Below are positions 55,690 to 64,000 of a DNA stretch of 64,000 nt, in pieces. This stretch comes from Agapetus fuscipes. Its lineage: Eukaryota > Arthropoda > Insecta > Trichoptera > Glossosomatidae. Location of the stretch: positions 8,556,001 through 8,620,000 of the forward strand of contig OX637353.1 in the NCBI GenBank assembly GCA_951799405.1. The letters run 5' to 3'. The position numbers were made by a program, and so were the translations under genes. The number at the start of each line of letters is the position of its first letter. Position 1 is the stretch's first letter. The notes below the pieces were generated by a model, which was not told where the DNA came from, searched no databases, and saw only the letters and a list, made by a program, of their open reading frames with translations.

Positions 55690-56215
55690 AAGACAAATCG
55701 TCGGAGCCGTTTTTCAGAAAATCGCATTTTAAGTTTTCAGCTCTTTGGACGCCATATTGAATTTTCAAAAAAGTAAAAAATCTTTGATTGCAAATTAAAG
55801 TGATAAATTTGTTATTTCTATCAAATCTAAAACAAATTTAAATATCTTGCATTTTATTAGGTTTTTCTAATATTTTCTATTTAAAATTTCAGGTCGTGTA
55901 AACGGTGCTTTATATTTATTTTTTCAAAAAAAAAAATTTAATTTTGTAGAAATTTATATTGTCTATAATATTGTAGAACATTATATCTTTGTGAACCACT
56001 TAACTTTCGAAAAACTCACAATCGTTGGTTTTTTTCATATGGCCACCCATAGACACAGATTAGTAAGAGTGTTGCCATAATTTATTTATTAAGTTAAAAC
56101 TAATTAGTGGCAATTTTGAAAATTTAAGAAAAATTCTTGAAGCCGTTTTTGAGAAAAGTGCAATTTTATGTTTTTTTTGTATGTCAGCCATCTTGAATTT
56201 TCAAGTTGGTGTAAT
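55690..56215. repeat. Satellite-like repeat, outlying units
   Basis: Two units of the family at 50580-52070, spaced about 435 bp, with GGAGCCGTTTTTCAGAAAAT and AGCCGTTTTTGAGAAAAGTG. Confidence 0.75.
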
Positions 56216-56297
56216 GCCATGTTATTCATACTTAATACATGTCCAAAAAAATTGATGTAGCCAAAGTTTGGTATCTCTAGGTCTTATACTTTGGAAA

Positions 56298-56301
56298 GTG
56301 A

Positions 56302-56333
<32 letters not shown>

Positions 56334-56334
56334 T
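56298..56334. repeat. (AC)n microsatellite
   Basis: Uninterrupted AC run after GTGACACACATAC; the ORFs across it are artefacts. Confidence 0.95.
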
Positions 56335-56547
56335 ACAGATGAACGTTTTTGAAAGATAGTGTTTTTTGGCATGTCCTACACCAGGACAACTCATTTCCGT
56401 GAAAGCCTCGAAATTTTTTTTCCACACCAAATCAAGACTTTCTTTATAGCCTTCAGCTATAGCAAGAAAGTAAGAAATAAAATGTAGCACTGGTTTTTGG
56501 ATATAATATTGTATAATATGTAAATTTTGTAATAAATTATGTAAATA

Positions 56548-56925
56548 AATTTTGGCGGCTAGGGTTTGTTAAAGTAAAATTGGTTTTTATGATTTAGTTT
56601 TTTATGTCCATGTATATATTATAATTTATTGATTTTAAAAATGTAATTTGTCATGTATGTTCCTTGACTTATAGGTTGTTATGTGGCTGACCACCCATAC
56701 TGTAAAAAATTGGTTCACTTTGCCAATGTCACCCCTGTTTCAGGGAAGGACGGCAAGAGTTGCAAGGCTTATGTTCATTTGAGATTGGGTTTTTATATTG
56801 TAGGTCCACATGCGGCATGTGTTAGCGCGAAATTAAACATGTCTGCTTGTGGGAATGCATTTAATATAAATCTTAAATGATATATATCTTTGCAGCTTAG
56901 ATTAGATTAGATTAGATGTAGATTA
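56548..56925 (+). mobile_element. RTE-like LINE copy truncated at the stop codon
   Basis: Starts at TTTTGGCGGCTAGGGTTTGT (the last codons GG-stop of the RT ORF), then UTR, tail and TTAGATTAGATTAGA end. Nearly identical to the 3' part of 9600-10680. Confidence 0.88.
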
Positions 56926-56929
56926 GACT

Positions 56930-57395
56930 CATCAAATGCCAAGTTTTCGAACTCGTACATTTTTGTAATTACCTGTAGCCCCGAAAAACTAAATATTTTT
57001 TCAATATTTCTACTTTTTTATTTTAATTTTTTGTTCTAGAATAAAATAATTTCCCCATTTTTAAAGATTATTACATTTTCAACAAAATTAGAAAAACAAG
57101 TTTTTTCATATTACGAATGAGTTTGAAGTTTCACGAGATAAAAAAAGATATTTTCAATGAATTTACCACTTTTAAAAACATTCTTAATATCTTGATTACG
57201 TTTCTCGAAGAGCGCATTTTACAGAAACATAGAATATTACATTCCAGTTTTCAAATTGTAATCAATAAAATAGAGAAATTTTAAGGTTTAAAACTTGGCA
57301 TTCGCTGAATGTTATCATCTTGTAAAATATAATATACAAAACCCGATACAACATGTAGTAGGTATTGCAAATATACAAAGATGAAGAAGACCGGA
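56930..57395. other. Unannotated AT-rich stretch
   Basis: No ORF or repeat recognised. Confidence 0.4.
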
Positions 57396-57396
57396 T

Positions 57397-57634
57397 GACC
57401 GGTCCGTAGCTCAGTGGTAACACTGCGGACTCTGAATGGGAAGGTTGTGGGTTCGATTCCCGGCGGTGCACAAAAAATATGCCATTTATATTTTCAAATT
57501 TACTCTTCGCCGGGTTGAAAAATTCATAAAACCTTTACCAATGACCGGTCACCAAAGGTCCATCCAGCCTTACAGCAACTGGGTCTTGCTTGAGAATTGT
57601 CGCTTTGTAGCGACGACGATCAAGCTCGTAAAAA
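57397..57634 (+). mobile_element. SINE-A copy, tail missing
   Basis: Best preserved head: TCCGTAGCTCAGTGGTAAC (box A) and GGTTCGATTCCCGGC (box B). Ends at GATCAAGCTCG and runs straight into SINE-B. Confidence 0.88.
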
Positions 57635-57635
57635 G

Positions 57636-57896
57636 GTCGATAGCTCAATTGGTAGAATGCTTACATTCCACGCCGAGAGCAAGGGTTCGATCTCAAAGGC
57701 TTACTCAGCCTTCACAAGAAATGAGAACCAGCCCCCCCGGGAGCTGGGAAACCCCCACTTCAACTGAAAGTGGTTGGTGTGAGGCCGGCCCCCTTACCTG
57801 TAAAAGTAAATAGGTCCCGAAGCGCCACATGCGACCCCTTCGGGGTTAACGCAGGCAAGAAGTTACACTATATGTGTAGTTTAGTTGCGTTTTGCG
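57636..57896 (+). mobile_element. SINE-B copy
   Basis: GTCGATAGCTCAATTGGTAG head, GGGTTCGATCTC box B, GAAATGAGAACCAGC body, ACACTATATGTGTAGTTTAG end; a piece between head and body (the ATTTCAAACCC segment) is deleted. Confidence 0.85.
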
Positions 57897-57899
57897 TTT

Positions 57900-58780
57900 A
57901 AGAAGTATGGCTCATCTTTAAACCTGAGTTTTACGGATTTAAATTTAAAAAAAATAAACAATACAATAACGTATTTTTTCTAAGACTTTGAAATAAAATA
58001 CCTGTAAGTTCAAAAGACAAACTTGACAAATAAAGTAATCCAAAGCTTTTTTTTTTTGAAAACTTAAGTCTTTCAAAGGAATTGAAAAATAAAAACTTAC
58101 TTGCACTTTCAGAGGAGCCTGTAGCTGTTAGCACACTTTCCGTAAACACGTGATCCAAGCACCATCCACTAACACCATCAAAACATGCAAGCAACATTTT
58201 TTTCTTAGCGGCTACTTTTGCGGCTGATAAGTCTTGAAAAGCTCTTGGCAATAACCTTTAGCTCTTATTTAGGCACATTTTAAGAGATTCTAGCTGTTAT
58301 AGTTCTAAAAAGGTTAATTTTAATGCTTACTAGTAATTTTCTTACGGCAGCCATATTTTTTCGTTAAAAAAAAATAACTATCTTAATCAATAGCAATATT
58401 TTAATTCAATAAGGCAAAATTTGAATAAGGTATGCTATGCGATTTAAAATACATGCCTTTTTGTATGAATATAAGTTTTATTTATAATGCAACTTACCAC
58501 CAAACACTTAATTGAAAAAAATAATTAAAATTAAAATATTAAATTTTTTAAGTTACGAAAGGCCCGTCTCGTATACAGAACTATTATCCTAAAGTATCAC
58601 GATAAAGTGCCATTCGCAGTATGTTTTACATTTCCCCTGCTTTCATAAAGCCATTTATTATTTTGTTTGAAAACAGCTCATACTTATCTATCCATTTTGA
58701 AACTTGGTAAGACGGAATATGGCGCGCACGCGCCATTATAATATGTATTTCAATTCACGGCTGTGTAAAAAATCTTCCAC
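57900..58780. other. Unannotated AT-rich stretch
   Basis: An ORF at 57931-58251 (minus) has no recognisable domain. Nothing else supported. Confidence 0.4.
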
Positions 58781-58782
58781 AG

Positions 58783-58874
58783 AAACATCTCGTTCTCGCT
58801 CACCCGAGCGAGAGCGAGATGTTTCTCGGGTCCTCTCGCTCTCGCTCACCCGAGCGAGAGCGAGAGAACCCGAG
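58783..58874. repeat. Two consecutive long hairpins sharing one core
   Basis: Hairpin 1: arms 58783-58801 and 58806-58824 (19 bp, one T.G pair). Hairpin 2: arms 58825-58847 and 58852-58874 (22 of 23 paired). Both have the four-base loop ACCC and a CTCGCTC/GAGCGAG core. G+C content stands out from the AT-rich flanks. Confidence 0.92.
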
Positions 58875-58879
58875 TTGTA

Positions 58880-59200
58880 AGTTGTATACGAGTTACATCC
58901 AAGACTAATTTAGAACGTAAACGCTGTCTTGCTAGGTTATATTGAGGTAAAATTAAGGTTGCCGAAGTTATATTTGGGTTCTGCCGTAGCTCGTAGAGCG
59001 GTTCTGTATTTGAGCTATAGGTTTTGGTGTAGCTCTTCGCAAGGTTCTAAAACTGGGGCCCTTTTAGCACTCACGAGGTTAGTATAAGGTAAATATAACG
59101 TTATTGAGACTACTAAGACTTACGTGCCGATTTCCATACAAAGGTTGTGGGACCATTTTGTAACCTTTTTAAAACCTAAATGGTTACTTGGGACTTCCTT
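58880..59200. other. Unannotated stretch
   Basis: No ORF or recognised repeat; GTTATATTGAGGTAAAATTA..GTTATATTTGGG partial repeats only. Confidence 0.35.
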
Positions 59201-59204
59201 ATTA

Positions 59205-59312
59205 CTATAGAAGTAACGTAACACCCAATAGAATGTTTTATCCACGATTTCTCAAATCAGCGAATCAGCACTTATTCAGTTTTACCTTTAAGGGGGCGAT
59301 ATGTGCTAAGAT
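59205..59312 (+). mobile_element. MITE-C right-end fragment
   Basis: AGTAACGTAACACCCAATAG, TCTCAAATCAGCGAATCAGC, and the terminal CAGTTTTACCTTTAAGGG. Confidence 0.8.
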
Positions 59313-59319
59313 GAATTGC

Positions 59320-61600
59320 ATCTTTTTAATAAAAAATAAAACATGCTATAATTTATGTAGGTACTTATTTGCTCACCTGTCTTTTTTTGCTAGCTTAGTT
59401 TTGTCTGAACAAAGAGAGAGAAAAAAACTTTACAAGTAGATAGATACATAACGAGTATTTTAGCATAACTTAAGTGATTGGTTCACAACAGGTTTTTAGT
59501 TTGTTTTTTCTATTGGCTGTCCTCGCCGTGGCGAGTTGTTGATTGCATGACCATCCATTGGCCACGTGCTTTTTGGCACACTGTTGCTAAGCTCAGTTTT
59601 ACAGCGTGGTCGCCAATAATATCGAAAGTTGTTCCAATAATAATACACATAAATATTCTAAATCCTTGTGATACGTATTGGCATCGATATTTATAGGTGG
59701 AAGCGAAGTATAGATTGTAAGAAATGAAACAGGCAACCATAGAGAAAAAAAAATGTTCAAGTTGCAAGATGATGTGAAAGTAATGGTACAAAAATTTGAT
59801 GATTAGGATGTGCTGAAAGAATTGGTCAAAAATCTTGGAAATGAAGAAAAAGACATGAGAAGTACTTATTTACGGTTGGAAAGGCTGAAAGATTGAGTAA
59901 GAAATTAATAGGGAAGAAGGATATACTAGTTTCAAGAGGAGATGGAAAAAAGGGTAGAAAAAAACTGTTTTTTTTAAATGTGATGGACTTAAGTAAAGGG
60001 AATGGGTTGATTAATTAATACCGAAATTGCGAAATTATGAGATACGTAGAGTGAACGTAAATTAAATGAAATGTATGAAACCAGGATAACAAAAACGAAA
60101 TGCAATGACGATTGAATAGTTTGATATAATATACCTGAGTACACAAATTATATATTCAGAATTGACTGAAAACGATTTTTTGTCTAAAAATACACACTAA
60201 CTTCCGTTGGTCGCAACTCGCAGTCTGTAAATATGGATTCTAAATATAAAATTTTACTTTTAGAATCTTATACTGCTAATGGAAAAAACTCACAGATTGC
60301 GTCTAGATTTTTTTGCAGCTTTTCATCCACTTTTTTTGTTGCCTTTCCTTTGAACGCTTTTCCAGTTCACTCCATTGAGGTCTATTTTTCAGAGTTTTTC
60401 ATTATCCATTCATTTACTCATACAGTCATATCGCTAGCATTTACCGTCCATGTTTAACTTCCTAACATGACTTATTCACTCAGCTAAATTATTTAGATTT
60501 TCGGCATGAAATTTGTGAAAGTTCATTATTATAAATTAAAAATAAAAATCATTAATTGATGAGGCATTCACTTTGTAACCTTTCATTTAAAAAAAAGACA
60601 TTATTAAATTTTACTCGCCCCGTAACCTTATACAATTTGTTTTTTATTTTTAATTTTAATTTAAAAAAAATAATAATACATTTTTTTAATGGAAATATTC
60701 ACTGCTATTCCAGCGTTTTTTTAGATCTCTGTGGAATCGAAATAATTCATTTATATTTGAAAGGAATAACAAATCAATACCCGATGTACTCGTGCAATGC
60801 TAAATTCTGGATGGAATAATGGATACTTATATAAGAGGTCCGCACGTGAATTGAGAAAGACAAAATTGTGTCGTCACCCGGCCGGATTGCTAGGGAAAAG
60901 GCAAACAAATATTTAGGTTTCGGTTGCTAAGGACGGCAGTCCCATACAAGTTCACCAAGAAAATAGTTCCAAATTCAAAAATTGTCTGTAAATCTTTGCA
61001 TGAAGACTTTTCTCTTTGCATTAGTTCCTTCATATTACTGAAAACTGGTATTGAAAATATTATCTCTGGAAGTTTACCTCGTTTCACATAAAATGACGTC
61101 ACTATTGTTCTTGTTACAAAAAAACAACTCATGCTAGTATTCGTAAATCTGTCTATGAGTGTTGTTTACGATTTCAGTGATATTTTACAATTTGACCAAT
61201 CAATTAGGCGGAAAGAAAACATCGCATTATTTGCCCATGTGATTAGCACCGCTCGGAGTGATGGCTTGTCCCATTAGCACACTCAATTCTCTAAAATCTA
61301 AATGAAAAGGCCCAACATGAGAATGATAATACTTTTATTTGCTCACAGCCATCAACAATCACGAACAGTCTCATTAACTACATTTAAATGTTATTATCAC
61401 GTTTTAGTGACGTCATGCTGTACAAAAAACATTTTTATTTGTCGAAGAAAAAAAAATACAACAATTAACCCATTAAAAACAAAAAAAAAATCAATCATTA
61501 AAGTCTGCACATTCAAAATTTCCCGCGTTTGGACGACGTCACAGGTTATCGCTCATTGTAAAAACATGTATTTCAGATATGCAGAGTTTATAAAACATAA
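59320..61600. other. Intergenic stretch, no gene recognised
   Basis: Several short ORFs on both strands without domains. 60870-60960 has CGGCCGGATTGCTAGGGAAA..GGTTGCTAAGGAC, a dispersed motif seen also near 47170 and 46500. Confidence 0.4.
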
Positions 61601-61606
61601 ATAGGT

Positions 61607-61868
61607 ATATCGCACGTTTAATAATAAAGAGCAATAACCAATAACTCGAAAATTGGGAAAATTGAGATTTTGCAATAAAACGCAAGAACAATGCGAGAAG
61701 AATAGGTAGAATGCGACAGCCGTTTAATTTGGACGAATATGACCGAGATAAAACATCGGTCGCCTTTTTCATCCCATACAAGTTGTACGGGTTGTCTGAA
61801 CTTTAAACGTGATTTCTCAACATTCTTATTTTTTGAGTTATTGCTCTTTATTATTAAACGTGCGATAT
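61607..61868. mobile_element. 262-bp MITE with 32-bp perfect inverted ends
   Basis: 61607-61638 and 61837-61868 are perfect inverted repeats starting ATATCGCACGTTTAATAATA. Interior has no similarity to other families here. No clear target duplication. Opposing ORFs (61539-61948) are produced by the inverted repeats. Confidence 0.9.
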
Positions 61869-61869
61869 T

Positions 61870-62025
61870 ATGTATGCATGTGTACTTACAAATCAAAATT
61901 CAAACCTCGAATGAACATAAACCCTGCAACTTTGCCGACCTTCCCTGAAACAGAGTGACATTGGCAATGTGAACCATTTTTTACAGTATGGGTGGTCAGT
62001 CTCATACCAACCGATAGGTTATCAC
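61870..62025 (-). repeat. RTE-like LINE tail, 3'-truncated
   Basis: Minus strand from CGGTTGGTATGAGACTGACC to AAATCAAAATTCAAACC; cut by the MITE at 61868. Confidence 0.8.
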
Positions 62026-62142
62026 GCTGAAAAAGCCCATTGCATAAATTTGCTAAATGGCCGGAGTTTCAGATCTGATAGACCACGCCTGATAGGGAAC
62101 CGCTCCAGTGTCAAGATTTGAGTTGTTCAAACAACCTAAAAG

Positions 62143-62324
62143 GGTAATTGCAATGAGGGGGAATATGGTTCAAAATGCTATGGTTGTGTAAAGTACATTC
62201 CAAGTACATATTATATTCGTAGTAAAAGTAAAGATTTCATAGATAATTTTATCAAATAAAATACATACTATCCGAAGATCCAGTGACGTCACATCCGCCT
62301 AAATAAAAATAACCATTTACATAA
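62143..62324 (+). mobile_element. CAATAGGGTAAT-family MITE, degenerate
   Basis: AAAGGGTAATTGCAATGAGG, TATGGTTGTGTAAAGTACAT and GAAGATCCAGTGACGTCA match 29998-30438 in reduced form. Confidence 0.65.
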
Positions 62325-62530
62325 GTTGTAAAAAATGGTTCACTTTGCCAATGTCACCTCTGTTTCAGGGAATGTCGGCAAGAGTTGCGGGGCTTATGTT
62401 TATTTGAGGTTTGGATTTTATTTGTAAAGTACACAATCAGCATTTGTAAGCGCGAACTGCACGTGTTTGTTTGTGGGCACACCTCTGAGAGCTTTGAAAG
62501 AATATATCCTTGCAACTTAGATTATTATAT
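62325..62530 (+). repeat. RTE-like LINE tail, 5' incomplete
   Basis: From GTAAAAAATGGTTCACTTTG to AACTTAGATTATTATATT; subfamily of 20430. Confidence 0.82.
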
Positions 62531-62914
62531 TATTATTATTTGAAATTACTCTAGTATAGCATTGGATCCTAGAATAATGTTTTTCTACTCCCATTTGGTA
62601 ATTTACTTATTACAAAACGGCTAACGCAATCACAATGCCATACATTTTTACACCCGTTGCGTAATGTTACATTACGCAACCGGTAACCGTGTTGAAATGA
62701 AAATGTGCGCATGCGCATTGTCAGAATTAGAACCATTTTTTAATTTCAAATGTCAACCTTGTATGGGGGTATGAAGACCTGTCAATCCAAGATGGCCGCA
62801 AGCGATCAGCTGATTAGGCTTCATACAATATTACTGATATTCGGTAGGTAGGAATTACCGTGGTGATGAGACTTCCAGCCCTGTTCAGATGATTTTTTTT
62901 TTGTTTTTTGTTTA

Positions 62915-63560
62915 GAGTCAAATAAAAATTGTTAATAGTGCTAAAATTTATCGAATTTATTTATCGGAATGCTTCAAATAAAGCTTTCCTTTTTTCAAAG
63001 GAAAATAAAAGGCTTGAAAGGAAAACAATACAAAAATTTTCACCGCAAAAAATAAACAATCTCAAAAAGTTACTTGGTTAATAGGTAGGTATGAGGTTGA
63101 TCGCCTATGCTGTACAAACTTGGTTCACCTGCCAATACAACTGCAGGGCATATGTTTTTTTGAGTTTTGGGTTTGCATGTTTAAGCTTATATGCAGGATG
63201 TAAAAGCGCGACCTTATATGTGTCGGCTTGTGGGCATGAATTCAATATGAAACCTAAATATAATTTATCTTTACAACTTAAGTTAGATTAGATAATCGAA
63301 GGGAATGATAAATCACACGTTTTGACAAAGGTAAGGTTTTAATTACTTCAAATGGACGAGTACATTATAATGACTATTATTCACTATTTTGTTAATTATT
63401 TTATGGTCGTAGAAAAAGTATTGTATGCCACTGCACGTAATTAGCCTTTGTAACACTCGTGCTTTCTATTGTGCCATTCGGCTGCGCCTCACGGCACAAA
63501 ATAGCACTCGTGTTACAAAGACTATCATTACAAGGCAGTGGCATAAATAACTATTTTAAC
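62915..63560 (+). repeat. Composite repeat block, inverted partner of 28555-29140
   Basis: Segments in order: GAGTCAAATAAAAATTGTTA, the AAAGGAAAATAAAAGGC part, a divergent LINE tail (63070-63295) and the TTTGTAACACTCGTG hairpin region. Relative to the partner it has an extra ~45 bp (TTTCTATTGTGCCATTCGGC..GGCACAAAATAGCA, itself a small inverted repeat) at about 63462-63509. Confidence 0.8.
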
Positions 63561-63564
63561 ATTA

Positions 63565-63900
63565 ATTTTGCCGCCAGCAGGTATGCTTGTATGTTGTATC
63601 ATTAGAGTCCTCAGTTGTTAGTATGTCTGGTGGGTAAATGGCTATCAGCTGTTAGTAGTGACTGGTGAGTGGGGACAACTGCCAAGGCTGCTTCCAGTGA
63701 TTTCAATGTGAAACACAACGCCTCGCCCTTTCGTCTTGTTTGGCTTATCCGCCATTTGATTCAATGATGAAGACTACAGGGGAAAAACAAGGAATGCCAG
63801 CAGAAATAAGAAAATAATCTACTAATGTCATCTAGTGGCATTTTTGTGTATCTAAAGCTCCGCAAAATTTGTCACAGTTTATGGCGGTATTTCCGGTTCT
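63565..63900. other. Unannotated stretch
   Basis: No ORF or repeat recognised; GTTAGTA/CAGCTGTTAGTAGTGACTGG partial direct repeats. Confidence 0.35.
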
Positions 63901-63906
63901 TTGTGA

Positions 63907-64000
63907 CAGGCAATCTAATCTAATCTAAGTTGCAAAGATGTGTTACATTGGAGATTCACATTACATGCATTCCCACAACCAGACACGTACAAGTTCGCGT
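63907..64000 (-). repeat. RTE-like LINE tail, cut by the window edge
   Basis: TCTAATCTAATCTAAGTTGC then the tail read on the minus strand up to the edge. Confidence 0.85.

Noticed and set aside
56222..56490. ORFs with poly-VC tracts
   Set aside because: Produced by the (AC)n microsatellite.
57397..57480. tRNA gene call
   Set aside because: Box A and box B are good, but the sequence cannot close an acceptor stem and continues as the SINE-A body found in many copies.
1..64000. LTR retrotransposons, CRISPR arrays, bacterial operons
   Set aside because: No long terminal repeats with gag-pol, no regularly spaced repeat-spacer arrays and no prokaryotic gene organisation were seen; all three recognised genes have spliceosomal introns.

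Overview
This is a eukaryotic, insect-type genomic window: AT-rich, intron-containing, and packed with non-LTR retrotransposon pieces, tRNA-derived SINEs and short inverted-repeat elements. The order is not proven. The large insect fatty acyl-CoA reductase family and the repeat-dense introns would suit a lepidopteran, but that is inference. No prokaryotic features, CRISPR arrays or operons are present.

Three protein genes could be rebuilt completely by joining exons with GT..AG introns, all on the minus strand. (1) A USP12/46-type deubiquitinase: 7 exons, 355 codons, 961-6296. (2) A fatty acyl-CoA reductase: 8 exons, 519 codons, 13984-22903. (3) An SLC16-type (monocarboxylate transporter-like) major facilitator protein: 7 exons, 572 codons, 27098-35635. 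Reading frames and intron phases close exactly in all three. They share strand but no evident pathway. About 28 kb, from 35.6 kb to the right edge, holds no gene I can recognise.

The rest is repeats. The commonest is a ~235-bp sequence seen more than 25 times; it is the 3' end of an RTE-like LINE whose intact 565-codon ORF lies at 7833-9530, head to head with a truncated sister at 9600-10680. Other LINE remnants (CR1/L2-like, Jockey-like, RTE-like) occur at 1-165, 3822-4990, 17735-18024, 21465-22345, 30726-31345 and 34388-35547. Four tRNA-derived SINE families (called A-D here) occur; SINE-A shares its 3' tail with the CR1-like LINE in intron 1 of the transporter gene, and one SINE-A copy sits next to a nearly complete 5S rRNA-like sequence at 11558-11674.

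DNA-transposon-type structures include a 2.4-kb CACTA-like element with a 4-bp target duplication (39433-41839), a ~3.6-kb inverted repeat with 0.93-kb near-identical arms (41929-45532), an 856-bp MITE whose unoccupied counterpart site is also in the window, a MITE family with a nested 37-bp palindrome flanked by 8-bp repeats, a 262-bp MITE with 32-bp perfect inverted ends, a foldback at 48.1-48.8 kb, a 141-bp frame-preserving minisatellite (49.5 kb) and ~430-bp satellite-like repeats (50.6-52.1 and 55.7-56.2 kb).

I found no coherent new gene system. The most informative signals are repeat architecture: SINE/LINE tail sharing, tail-only LINE copies with one fixed 5' boundary, nested insertions that give a relative chronology, and transposons sitting within tens of bases of splice sites.
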